Below are positions 1 to 6,607 of a DNA stretch of 8,250 nt, one piece after another. The notes beneath the pieces are model-generated. The model was not told the DNA's origin. It saw only the letters and a list, made by a program, of their open reading frames with translations, and searched no databases. The first letter of the stretch is position 1; each line of letters starts with the position of its first letter. The stretch is from the NCBI GenBank assembly GCA_002413095.1, contig DHWI01000226.1, positions 8,182 through 16,431 of the forward strand. The letters run 5' to 3'. This DNA comes from Thermoleophilia bacterium UBA5186 (GTDB lineage Bacteria > Actinomycetota > Thermoleophilia > Gaiellales > Gaiellaceae). A program made the translations under genes and the position numbers.

Positions 1-708
1 ACGGCCACGATCGTCGGCCAGTCGGGCCGTGGCGTCGACGGCCTCGAAGTGGAGCTCACGGCGAGGAGCCAGAGCAGTCGCGCGACACGATCCGCCCGAC
101 CCTGCGGCCACGGCTGCTACGCCGCGACGCTTCCCGTCACCGCGCCGACGGAGTTCGCGGTGAAGGTGATCGGCGTCGGCTCGCCTCGAACCGTTCTCTT
201 TCCCGTTGCCGGACGATGGCCGCCCGCGCAGGGCGAGCAGTTTCTTGCGCGGGCCTCGCGCGTGTTCCGCCGGCTACGGACCGTCGTTTTCTCCGAACGC
301 CTCGCGTCCGACCCGAGCCACTCGATCCTCACGACCTGGAAGCTCGTCGCACCCGACCGTTTCGAGTACGAGATCCACGGCGGTCCGGCCGGCATCATCA
401 TCGGCACCCGGCGCTGGGACCGGCCGAAGCCTGGCGCTCCCTGGACGCCTTCCGCGACGACGCTGCTGCCACAGCCAACCGCACCCTGGGGCACGAGGAT
501 CGCCGATGCTCACGTGCTGGCCGAGACGCCCCATACGCTCACCGCGTCATGGCTCGACCCGGTCGTCCCAGCGTGGTTCACCGCAACGTTCGACCGCCGA
601 AGCGCCCTTCCGATCGAGCTGCGCATGACCTCCCCGGCGCACTTCATGCGACATCGTTACCTCGCGTTCAACCGCAAGGTGCGAATCGAGCCGCCTGCGG
701 CTAAGTAG
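1..708 (+). CDS. C-terminal part of a CopC/CopD-like copper resistance protein (5' end outside window)
   Basis: The frame is open from base 1, so the real start lies upstream; the GTG at 49 is only an internal codon. The 235 visible residues fall into two parts. Residues 1-60 look like an Ig-like exported domain of the CopC/YtkA/FixH kind: an 'xVxGxxGxGVDGLEVELTA' strand pattern and a CGHGC cysteine pair near 55-59 where a 'CGxGCY' turn is usual. Residues ~65-235 resemble the LolA-like tail that closes many actinobacterial CopC/CopD fusion proteins. Visible landmarks are LTTWKLVAPDRFEYEI, IIIGTRRWDR, QPTAPW, DPVVPAWFTATFD, and MTSPAHFMRHRYLAFN before the end. Such proteins are membrane or cell-surface proteins linked to copper handling. 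The role is inferred from family resemblance, and the copper-binding and membrane parts would lie upstream of the window. The gene stops with TAG, 52 bases before the next gene on the same strand. Confidence 0.6.
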   Translation, partial: TATIVGQSGRGVDGLEVELTARSQSSRATRSARPCGHGCYAATLPVTAPTEFAVKVIGVGSPRTVLFPVAGRWPPAQGEQFLARASRVFRRLRTVVFSERLASDPSHSILTTWKLVAPDRFEYEIHGGPAGIIIGTRRWDRPKPGAPWTPSATTLLPQPTAPWGTRIADAHVLAETPHTLTASWLDPVVPAWFTATFDRRSALPIELRMTSPAHFMRHRYLAFNRKVRIEPPAAK

Positions 709-748
709 ACGCGGCGGTGAGAGAGTCCGCGGCGATCAGAGCCCGGGT

Positions 749-760
749 TAGGGTCTCCGG
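749..760 (+). promoter_or_regulatory. Probable leaderless promoter (-10 TAGGGT) of the DUF885-like peptidase gene
   Basis: TAGGGT at 749-754 matches the actinobacterial TANNNT -10 pattern and is followed by exactly six bases and then ATG at 761. Transcription would therefore begin at or next to the start codon. There is no Shine-Dalgarno sequence before the ATG, which fits a leaderless message. No good -35 box is visible: 17 bases upstream is TCCGCG. The same arrangement recurs before the serine protease gene on the minus strand. Confidence 0.4.
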
Positions 761-1927
761 ATGGCCTCGCCGTCCATCCCGGAGCGGTACGTCCTGCTCG
801 GGCTTCGGCTTGGCAAGCACCTGGACGGGCTCATCGACGGCTACTTCGGTCCGCCGGAGCTGAAGGACGCGGTCGACGCCGAGGAGCCGGCCGCTCCGGA
901 GGCGCTCGGCGAGGAGGCTGCGGCGTTGCTCGCCGACGTCGAGGGCTGGAACGAGGATCCGCAGCGGCGACGCTGGCTCGCGGGCCAGGGCGAAGGGCTC
1001 GTCTGCGTCGCGGAGCTCGTCGCCGGAACGCAGGTCGGTTGGCGAGACGCCGTCCGGCGCTGCTACGGCCTCGACGTCGAGCCGATTCCCGAGGAGCGAT
1101 TCGCCGCGGCGCACGAGCAGCTCGAGGCCGCGCTGCCGGGCGATGGGGACCTCGCCGAGCGCCTGCAGGCCTGGAACCGGTCGCAGGAGCTGCCCGCCGA
1201 GAAGGTCGTGCCCGCGTTCGACGCGCTGGTAGAGCGGCTCCGGGCCGAGACCTCGAAGCTCGTCGAGCTCCCGGCAGGCGAGCGAATCGACGCCGAGACC
1301 GTCACGGACCAGCCCTGGTCGGCCTACAACTGGTACCTCGGCGACCGCAAGAGCCGGATCGAGATCAACACGGATCTTCCGACCCGCTCGTACTTCTTTG
1401 CTCAGCTGGTCGCGCACGAGGGCTATCCCGGTCACCACACCGAGCACTCGTGCAAGGAGGCGCGACTCGTCCAGGAGCTCGGGCACATCGAGGCCTCGAT
1501 CCTCCTGATCCACACGCCCGAGTGCCTCGTCTCGGAGGGCATCGCGCAGAACGCGATCGTGCAGGCGCTCGGCGAGGACTGGCCTGCGCAGGCCGCCGAG
1601 ACCCTTCGACCTCTCGGCATCCCCTTCGACGCGGACACCGCCCGCGCGGTCGTCCACGCGTACCACGAGCTCGACGACGTCCCCGTCAACGTCGCCTACT
1701 TCGTGGGCGAGGAGGGTTGGAGCGAGGAGCGGGCCGTCGCCTACCACCAGCGCTGGACGCTCTCCGAGGAGGATCGGGCTCGCAAGTCCGTCGAATTCGC
1801 CACGCACCCGGTGTGGGGCATCTACGTCCCGACGTACGCGCACGGCTATCGCCTCGTGAAGTCGTCGCCACTGCCGTTCCGCACCCTCCTCACCGAGGAG
1901 ATCACGACGGCGGATTTGCTCGTCTAA
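761..1927 (+). CDS. DUF885-like zinc-dependent peptidase family protein, compact form
   Basis: This 388-residue protein has no signal peptide or membrane segment and is probably cytoplasmic. Its key motif is HEGYPGHH at residues 219-226, matching the HEAxPGHH zinc site of DUF885 proteins, which relate to gluzincin metallopeptidases. H219 and a histidine of H225/H226 would bind zinc, E220 would be the catalytic base, and E259 in SEGIAQNA is the likely third ligand (DUF885 proteins carry a similar 'SEGWA' motif). At ~388 residues it is much shorter than the ~550-600 usual for secreted DUF885 members, but the sequence runs smoothly from 'ERYVLLGLRLGKHLDGLIDGYFGPPEL' style helices to the end and looks complete. 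The substrate is unknown. I chose ATG 761 because a -10-like TAGGGT lies six bases before it. The stop codon touches the nagA remnant on the other strand. Family assignment is good; enzymatic activity is inferred. Confidence 0.8.
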   Translation: MASPSIPERYVLLGLRLGKHLDGLIDGYFGPPELKDAVDAEEPAAPEALGEEAAALLADVEGWNEDPQRRRWLAGQGEGLVCVAELVAGTQVGWRDAVRRCYGLDVEPIPEERFAAAHEQLEAALPGDGDLAERLQAWNRSQELPAEKVVPAFDALVERLRAETSKLVELPAGERIDAETVTDQPWSAYNWYLGDRKSRIEINTDLPTRSYFFAQLVAHEGYPGHHTEHSCKEARLVQELGHIEASILLIHTPECLVSEGIAQNAIVQALGEDWPAQAAETLRPLGIPFDADTARAVVHAYHELDDVPVNVAYFVGEEGWSEERAVAYHQRWTLSEEDRARKSVEFATHPVWGIYVPTYAHGYRLVKSSPLPFRTLLTEEITTADLLV

Positions 1928-2158
1928 ACGGCGGTCTGCAGCAGCGCCTTGGCCCGCGCGCGTGTACGAGTGCGCGTCGGCAGAGAAGAAATCGACGCCG
2001 CCGAAGCCGTTCACCTGCAGGTCGACGAAGCCCGGAGCGGCGATTCCCTTGCCGGGATGACCGTTCAGGCCCACGGCGGAGATCCGTCCATCCGTGATCT
2101 CGACGTCGCCACGGACGAGGTCGCCCTCGACGAGCGCGCACTCGACGCCGAGCCTCAA
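1924..2158 (-). pseudogene. nagA: nagA remnant: N-terminal fragment of N-acetylglucosamine-6-phosphate deacetylase
   Basis: On the minus strand, from TTG at 2158, the translation runs MRLGVECALVEGDLV..., then GDVEITDGRISAVGL, IAAPGFVDLQVNGFGGVDF and ADAHSYTRAGQ. This is the N-terminal signature of NagA, an amidohydrolase that removes acetate from GlcNAc-6-phosphate in amino-sugar recycling. In NagA the usual amidohydrolase HxH is replaced by QxN, here Q and N of DLQVNG. After AGQ (codon 1949-1951) the frame fails. Skipping one base (G pair at 1947-1948) restores the expected ALLQTAV, as in 'ALLxTGVTAxQPT' of the family, but this frame hits TAG at 1924-1926. So about 78 of ~380 codons remain, with all catalytic residues of the barrel core lost. 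A GGAGGA sits three bases before the TTG. The fragment abuts the stop codon of the DUF885-like gene. It cannot make an active enzyme. An assembly join is an alternative to true gene decay. Confidence 0.75.
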
Positions 2159-2241
2159 CGCTCCTCCGCCGCGCCGGTCGGGATGCGCTTCATCTCGCCC
2201 AGAAGGTACGCCGCGAAGGCTCGACATGCGCGAAGCTGCGG
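2155..2241 (-). pseudogene. Possible C-terminal tail of the gene once upstream of nagA
   Basis: In the frame one base off nagA, the minus strand reads RAFAAYLLGEMKRIPTGAAEER and then TGA at 2155-2157, with a stop (TAG) bounding it at 2242-2244. The TGA overlaps the nagA TTG start as TTGA, the usual sign of translational coupling between neighbours in an operon. This suggests that the remnant carries the end of an upstream operon partner as well as the start of nagA. I cannot name the family from these 28 residues, and a chance open stretch in GC-rich DNA remains quite possible. An ATG at 2193 in this frame could also make it a meaningless short frame. Confidence 0.2.
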
Positions 2242-2248
2242 CTAAAGT
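2221..2248 (+). promoter_or_regulatory. Candidate promoter for the metalloprotease/two-component operon
   Basis: TCGACA (2221-2226) differs from TTGACA at one base, and TAAAGT (2243-2248) matches the -10 consensus at four of six, with a 16-base spacer. Transcription would begin near 2255 and leave a leader of about 90 bases before ATG 2345. The stretch 2285-2340 is visibly less GC-rich than the genes, as expected for an upstream region. A second weak -10-like TAGGGC lies at 2320-2325, without a convincing -35. The call rests on pattern only. Confidence 0.35.
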
Positions 2249-2344
2249 GCGAGTCCGCAGCCAATCGGTGCCGCGATCCCTCGATTCATGAACTTCTTAC
2301 GCCGCTCTTATCCGCATCTTAGGGCCCTCTGTCAGCGTTCTCCC

Positions 2345-3535
2345 ATGGCCGTATCGGGACAGGACATCAACCCCACCCTCCTGTCCGACTCCGGCCGGCG
2401 CGCGGAATGCCTGCCTGCCTTCCGCGTGTTGCTCAACCGCGCCGCACGGCCCTCCGGGCCGCGCGCGCTCGGCCGCCTGCTCGTCGTCGCTGCCGCTGCC
2501 CTAGCGGCGGCGGCGACCGCGGCCGAGGCCACCCCGGCCACAACCCGCCTCCAGAGCCCTCGCCTCTCGGAGATCGCCCGCGCAGGGACGATCACGGACT
2601 CGACGCTCACCCGCGCCGGTGCGGCGCGGGTGGCCAGAAGCGCCTCCTGGGGCGGCGTCTACACGACTCCCTCGGGCGAGATGGTGAAGGTCTATGCCTC
2701 CAGTACATACCCGCAGGATCCGGCACTCGGCCAGCGCTGGGCGAACTTCCTCGCGACACTGGTCCACGGCACCGAGATCGGGACGATCACCGCCTATCTC
2801 GCGCCCCTCAACGAAGTGCAGGGTCTCTGCGGGGCCCAGGCTCTGGCGTGCTACAGCCCGAGCGACTCGATGCTCGTCGCCCCGGGGGACGATCCGTACG
2901 CCGACACCTCGGCCGAAGCGGTCGTGACCCACGAGTACGGCCACCACGTCGCGAACAACCGCCGAAATCCGCCGTGGTCGGCCGAGGACTGGGGCGCAAA
3001 GCGCTGGGCGTCCTACATGCAAGTCTGCGCGAAGACGAGGGCAGGCGCCTACTTCCCCGGGGCCGAGACGCTGCCGAACTACACGGTCAATCCGGGCGAG
3101 GGCTGGGCGGAGGCCTACCGCGTCCTGAACCAGCGCAAGGCCGGCGTCGCCGAATCGCCGTGGGAGGTCGTCGACCATACGTTCTATCCGGACGACAAGG
3201 CGCTCACCCAGCTCGAGCAGGACGTTGTGGCGCCGTGGACCGCCCCGAGCACCGAGAGCCGCAGCGGCTCGGTCACGCGGAAGACGTCCGTTCGCTCGTA
3301 CACGGTGGCGACGCCGCTCGACGGGACGCTGCGGATCAGCCTAAGGGGCCCGCGCGCCGCCAGGCTCACGTTCGACCTCTTCTCCGGCACGACGCGCATC
3401 GGACACGCCGTCAAGGCGGCCAACGCGACCTCCACGTCGACGTCGCTGACGATTTGCGGACAGCGAAGCGTCGGGATCCGGCTGACGCGCACCGCCGGCG
3501 CCGGCGCCTTCGCGTTCGCGATCTCCAAGCCTTAG
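2345..3535 (+). CDS. Secreted HEYGHH zinc metalloprotease with C-terminal beta domain
   Basis: Counting from ATG 2345 (396 residues), a hydrophobic Ala/Leu/Val stretch at ~45-60 ending in AEATPA looks like a signal peptide, so the mature protein is exported. The zinc site is HEYGHH at 196-201 (H196 and H200 ligands, E197 catalytic), preceded by AEAVVT. About 50 residues later comes GEGWAEAYR with E252 and E256, one of which is the likely third ligand, as in gluzincins. Residues ~309-396 form a Ser/Thr-rich beta-strand region resembling a pre-peptidase C-terminal (PPC-like) domain. The substrate is not evident. The start is uncertain: the frame is open from ATG 2288, but codons 2288-2344 include TTA, TCT, TAT, CTT and AGG, unlike the rest. 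GTG 2426 would give a more normal short signal-peptide n-region. No start has a clear Shine-Dalgarno. Its stop is four bases before the response regulator, so the two are probably co-transcribed. Confidence 0.75.
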   Translation: MAVSGQDINPTLLSDSGRRAECLPAFRVLLNRAARPSGPRALGRLLVVAAAALAAAATAAEATPATTRLQSPRLSEIARAGTITDSTLTRAGAARVARSASWGGVYTTPSGEMVKVYASSTYPQDPALGQRWANFLATLVHGTEIGTITAYLAPLNEVQGLCGAQALACYSPSDSMLVAPGDDPYADTSAEAVVTHEYGHHVANNRRNPPWSAEDWGAKRWASYMQVCAKTRAGAYFPGAETLPNYTVNPGEGWAEAYRVLNQRKAGVAESPWEVVDHTFYPDDKALTQLEQDVVAPWTAPSTESRSGSVTRKTSVRSYTVATPLDGTLRISLRGPRAARLTFDLFSGTTRIGHAVKAANATSTSTSLTICGQRSVGIRLTRTAGAGAFAFAISKP

Positions 3536-3539
3536 GGCA

Positions 3540-4223
3540 ATGGCTCTGCGGATCCTCGTCGTCGACGACGAGCCCGCCGTACGCGAGTCGCTGCGGCGTG
3601 CTCTCCAACTCGAGGGGTACGGCGTCGAGCTCGCCGGTGACGGCTCCGAGGCGCTCTACCGCTTGGAGTCGCGCGAGCTCGAGCCCGACGGGATCGTCCT
3701 CGACGTGCTCATGCCCGAGGTGGACGGATTGGAGGTAGCACGCCGGCTGCGGCGGACGGGGAGTCGCGTGCCGATCCTGATGCTGACCGCGCGGGACGAG
3801 ATCGCCGACCGTGTCGCCGGGCTCGACGCGGGGGCCGACGACTACCTTGTGAAGCCGTTCGCGCTCGAGGAGCTGTTCGCGCGGCTGCGCGCGATCCTCC
3901 GCCGCTCCGCCGACGGCGCGGTGGAGGTCCTCCGCTTCGCCGACCTCGAGCTCGATCCCGCGACGCGCGAGGTGCGGCGGGGCGGCGACTTGATCGAGCT
4001 GACGCGGACGGAGTTCTCGCTGCTCGAGCTGTTCATGCTGAATCCGCGCCAGGTGCTGACGCGCTCGGTGATCTTCGAGCGTGTGTGGGGCTACGATTTC
4101 GGCCCCGGCTCGAACTCGCTCGACGTGTACATCGGGTACCTGCGCCGCAAGACGGAGGGCGGCGGAAAGCCCCGCCTGATCCAGACCGTGCGCGGCGTCG
4201 GCTACGCGCTCCGCGAGGCATGA
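3540..4223 (+). CDS. OmpR-family response regulator (MprA-like)
   Basis: This 227-residue DNA-binding regulator has a receiver domain at ~1-118 and a winged-helix OmpR/PhoB domain at ~128-224. The receiver shows the acidic pair D9/D10, phospho-acceptor D55 (IVLDVLMP), T83 (LMLTARD) and K105 (LVKPFA), so all active-site residues are present. The effector domain has the usual [22 protein letters not shown] and VWGYDF segments, a recognition helix around [14 protein letters not shown], and the closing [11 protein letters not shown]. It resembles MprA and related actinobacterial regulators, but pathway identity cannot be settled from sequence. It is phosphorylated, by inference, by the kinase encoded next, whose ATG overlaps its TGA. 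The start at 3540 is four bases after the metalloprotease stop. The AGGG at 3534-3537 is too close for a standard ribosome site, so reinitiation after the upstream gene is likely. Confidence 0.95.
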   Translation: MALRILVVDDEPAVRESLRRALQLEGYGVELAGDGSEALYRLESRELEPDGIVLDVLMPEVDGLEVARRLRRTGSRVPILMLTARDEIADRVAGLDAGADDYLVKPFALEELFARLRAILRRSADGAVEVLRFADLELDPATREVRRGGDLIELTRTEFSLLELFMLNPRQVLTRSVIFERVWGYDFGPGSNSLDVYIGYLRRKTEGGGKPRLIQTVRGVGYALREA

Positions 4224-5569
4224 GCTTCCGCGCGCGACTGACGCTCGCGGCGGCCCTCGCCGTCGCGCTTGCGATCGCGCTGGCGGCTCCCGCCGTGTAC
4301 GCGATCGTACGCGGCGAGCTGCGCGGTGAGGTCGACAACGCGCTTCGCGCCCGGGCCGCGGCGATCGCGCAGCACCCCCTCAGTCAGTTCACGGACGAGA
4401 ACGGCTACGTCCATGTACAGCTGCCGCACGAGACGCCGGGTGGATCCGCGGGCTACGTCCAGTACGTGTCGAACACGGGCGCCGTCGGCCGTCCGGAGGG
4501 CGAGCCATACGCGCTGCCCGTTGGCCGGGCGCGGGACGTCGCGGCGGGCAAGCTCACCCATGAGTTCCTCGACACGCGGCTCGCAGGCAAGCACGTCCGT
4601 GTCCTGACCGTGCCGACCGTCTCGTCAGGCGTGGCGGTGCAGGTCGCGCGTGACCTGTCCGAGGTAGATGCGGCCCTCCGTCGCATCCGCACGCTGCTCC
4701 TCGTCCTCGTCCTCGGCGGGATCGGGCTTGCGACCATCCTCGGCCTGGTCGTCGCGCGCGCGGCGCTAGCGCCGGTCCGGCGCCTCACCGCGGCGAGCGA
4801 GTACGTCGCGACGACCCGCGACCTCACGAGCCGGATCGAGGATCGCGGCGGCAGCGACGAGCTTGCGCGACTTGCCTCCAGCTTCAACACGATGCTGGCC
4901 GCGCTAGAGGAGTCCTCGCTCGCCCAGCGCCAGCTCGTCTCCGACGCCTCGCACGAGCTGCGGACGCCGCTGACGAGCCTGCGGACGAACATCGAGGTGC
5001 TCGCGCGCGACGACTCGATAGCTCCGGTGGAGCGCGAGGCGCTGCTGCGAGACGTGACCGAGCAGCTGACCGAGATGACAGCGCTGATCACCGAGCTCGT
5101 GGAGCTCGCCCGCGGGGACCGCCACCCGGACGAGCCCGAGGACGTGCGCCTGGATCTCGTGACCGCAGACGCAATCGAACGCGCCGAACGGAATCGACCG
5201 GGCGTCTCGATCAAGCCCGAGCTCCAGGAGACGATCGTCCACGGCGCTCCCCACACGATCGAGCGAGCGGTCTCGAACCTGCTCGACAATGCGGCCAAAT
5301 GGAGCCCGCCGGGCGGGGAGATCGAGGTCTCGGTGAAGGACGGCGAAGTGACCGTGCGCGACCACGGCCCGGGCATCGCCGAGTCGGATCTTCCATACGT
5401 CTTCGACCGCTTCTACCGCGCGCCGAGCGCGCGCGGGAAGCCGGGGTCGGGCCTCGGGCTCGCGATCGTGCGGCAGGTCGCGGAGGCGCACGGCGGCAAG
5501 GTCGCGGCAGAGCGGGCAGAGGGCGGCGGCACGCTCCTGCGGCTCTCGTTCTCGCGCGACGGTGCCTGA
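4220..5569 (+). CDS. Membrane sensor histidine kinase with HAMP domain (MprB-like)
   Basis: The 449-residue kinase has TM1 at ~8-30, an extracytoplasmic sensor region of ~125 residues, TM2 at ~159-183, a HAMP linker (~184-236), HisKA and HATPase_c. The phospho-accepting histidine is H245 in [14 protein letters not shown]. The ATP-binding boxes are complete: N357 in [16 protein letters not shown] from D381, FDRFYR, and GSGLGLAIV from G409. The sensor region contains no recognised ligand-binding motif. I chose ATG 4220 rather than the in-frame ATG 4085: it starts just before TM1 ([13 protein letters not shown]) and gives an ATGA overlap with the regulator's stop, the usual arrangement for such pairs. 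It would phosphorylate the adjacent response regulator. The stimulus is unknown; co-expression with an exported protease points to the cell envelope, by inference. Confidence 0.95.
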   Translation: MSFRARLTLAAALAVALAIALAAPAVYAIVRGELRGEVDNALRARAAAIAQHPLSQFTDENGYVHVQLPHETPGGSAGYVQYVSNTGAVGRPEGEPYALPVGRARDVAAGKLTHEFLDTRLAGKHVRVLTVPTVSSGVAVQVARDLSEVDAALRRIRTLLLVLVLGGIGLATILGLVVARAALAPVRRLTAASEYVATTRDLTSRIEDRGGSDELARLASSFNTMLAALEESSLAQRQLVSDASHELRTPLTSLRTNIEVLARDDSIAPVEREALLRDVTEQLTEMTALITELVELARGDRHPDEPEDVRLDLVTADAIERAERNRPGVSIKPELQETIVHGAPHTIERAVSNLLDNAAKWSPPGGEIEVSVKDGEVTVRDHGPGIAESDLPYVFDRFYRAPSARGKPGSGLGLAIVRQVAEAHGGKVAAERAEGGGTLLRLSFSRDGA

Positions 5570-6197
5570 GCTTCGGCTTCGAGACGGACGCAGGCTCGCG
5601 TACCGCGACTGCGGCGCCGGAGAGCCTCTGCTCTTCTTTCACGGTCGCTGGGCGCCTGAGCTCGTCCCGCCCGTGACCCCGGGCGTCCGTCTCGTCGCCT
5701 CGTCGCGGCCCGGGTACGAAGGCTCCGATCCGCGGCCGAACCGGCGCGTGGTGGACTGCGCGGACGACCTGCGCGAGCTCGCCGACGCGCTCAAGCTGGA
5801 GCGGTTCGGCTTGGTGGGGTTCTCGGACGGCGGCGCTCATGCGCTCGCGTGTGCGGCGCGGCTCGGCGAGCGTGTGACCGCAGTCGTCTCCGCGGGAGGG
5901 CGCGCACCGGGCATCGAGACGGCAGCCTTCACCGAGGACGACGAGGACGATCCAGCTCAGCGGGAAGGCGCCCTGGCGGACTGGAGTGCGATCTTCACCC
6001 GCCCGTGGGGGTTCGAGCCGGCCGAGATCCGCGTCCCGACACTGCTCTGCCGCGGCGACCTCGACCACGTGCCCGCTGCCCACGCAGAGCACCTCGCGCG
6101 CGCAATCCCCGGCGTGGAGCTACGCGTCTGGCCGGGACTCGGCCACGACGCTGTCTTTGCGCGGTGGGCCGAGGTCGTCGCGTTCGTGCTTCAGTAA
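5562..6197 (+). CDS. Small alpha/beta hydrolase
   Basis: The 211-residue protein has the alpha/beta-hydrolase layout: a PLLFFHGRW oxyanion segment (H27-G28), a SSRPGYEGSD strand (48-56), nucleophile elbow GFSDGG with S88, acid D166 or D168 in CRGDLDHV, and H195 in GLGHDAVF. The catalytic triad is therefore intact. It is shorter than the usual 260-290 residues. The missing part is the lid: between the core strands only a short acidic loop (EDDEDD, near residues 126-131) remains, which may leave the active site open. There is no signal peptide, so it is probably cytoplasmic. The chosen GTG 5562 overlaps the kinase stop by 8 bases, which suggests translational coupling and membership of the same operon. 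The substrate is not predictable (ester, lactone or epoxide are all possible). Its stop overlaps the convergent DUF6636-like gene. Confidence 0.85.
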   Translation: MPELRLRDGRRLAYRDCGAGEPLLFFHGRWAPELVPPVTPGVRLVASSRPGYEGSDPRPNRRVVDCADDLRELADALKLERFGLVGFSDGGAHALACAARLGERVTAVVSAGGRAPGIETAAFTEDDEDDPAQREGALADWSAIFTRPWGFEPAEIRVPTLLCRGDLDHVPAAHAEHLARAIPGVELRVWPGLGHDAVFARWAEVVAFVLQ

Positions 6198-6607
6198 ACG
6201 CGCCAGCTCGACCGCGAAAGGAAGAGCCCGTGGCCGTTGCGCCGCGTGCAGCGCAGCCCGATGCGCTGTGAGAGGCACGTGTATCCGCCTCGCGTCCACC
6301 GCCCGCCGTACGGGATGACTCGAGCACGCGAATCGATCGCGGTGTCGCCTGCGCACTCCGGCTTCGGCTTCGACGCCGTCGGGAACACGATTCCCGTCCA
6401 GTCCTGCTCGCACCGCGCGCGTGGCACGGGCTTCAGCCCGAAGCGGACGTCGCAGCGCAGCGAGGCACGTCCCGTAACGGAAGCGTCCGAGTAGATGCAG
6501 CCGATGTTTCCCGAGGGGAGGCGGAAGCTGTTTGGCGACGCCGCCGACGCCGCCGGGACGAGGAGGAGCGCGCTTGCGAGCGCGACGAACGAGAAGCTCA
6601 ACCGCAC
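6191..6607 (-). CDS. Small secreted DUF6636-like cysteine-rich protein
   Basis: Read from GTG 6607, the 138-residue product begins MRLSFSFVALASALLLVPAA, a clear signal peptide with probable cleavage after ASA (~22). The mature part matches the pattern I associate with DUF6636, common in actinobacteria: FRLPSGNIGC, SLRCDV, GLKPVP, DTAIDSRARVIPYGGRW, GGYTC, GLRCTRRNGHGLFLSR. Six cysteines (37, 52, 66, 85, 111, 120) could form three disulfides outside the cell. The function of the family is unknown. Alternative starts are ATG 6625 and TTG 6601; the latter makes a TTGA overlap with the protease stop but lacks a positive n-region. With GTG 6607 it overlaps the upstream serine protease gene by 10 bases, so the pair is likely co-translated. 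Its TGA at 6191-6193 overlaps the stop region of the convergent hydrolase gene. Confidence 0.75.
   Translation of the reverse strand: MRLSFSFVALASALLLVPAASAASPNSFRLPSGNIGCIYSDASVTGRASLRCDVRFGLKPVPRARCEQDWTGIVFPTASKPKPECAGDTAIDSRARVIPYGGRWTRGGYTCLSQRIGLRCTRRNGHGLFLSRSSWRVY

Noticed and set aside
1039..2097. 352-codon plus-strand frame inside the DUF885-like gene
   Set aside because: Arginine/alanine-rich composition typical of a shifted frame in GC-rich DNA; the overlapping frame has the conserved zinc motif.
701..2227. Open frame of 508 codons on the minus strand beginning with NagA-like sequence
   Set aside because: Only the part down to ~1949 resembles NagA. The rest is the antisense of the DUF885-like gene, with arginine-, leucine- and valine-rich sequence and no family resemblance. 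It is a chance fusion of the nagA scar with a shadow frame, not a novel fusion protein.
1949..2291. Short plus-strand frames covering the gap between the peptidase and the metalloprotease
   Set aside because: They are antisense to the recognisable nagA fragment and show no motif of their own.
2407..3738. 443-codon plus-strand frame across the metalloprotease and response regulator
   Set aside because: Arginine-rich shadow without domains; it crosses two genes that have clear conserved motifs in another frame.
4085..4219. N-terminal extension of the histidine kinase from ATG 4085
   Set aside because: The added 45 residues are a shadow of the response regulator's C-terminus, rich in Arg and Pro; ATG 4220 with the ATGA overlap and the following membrane segment is the natural start.
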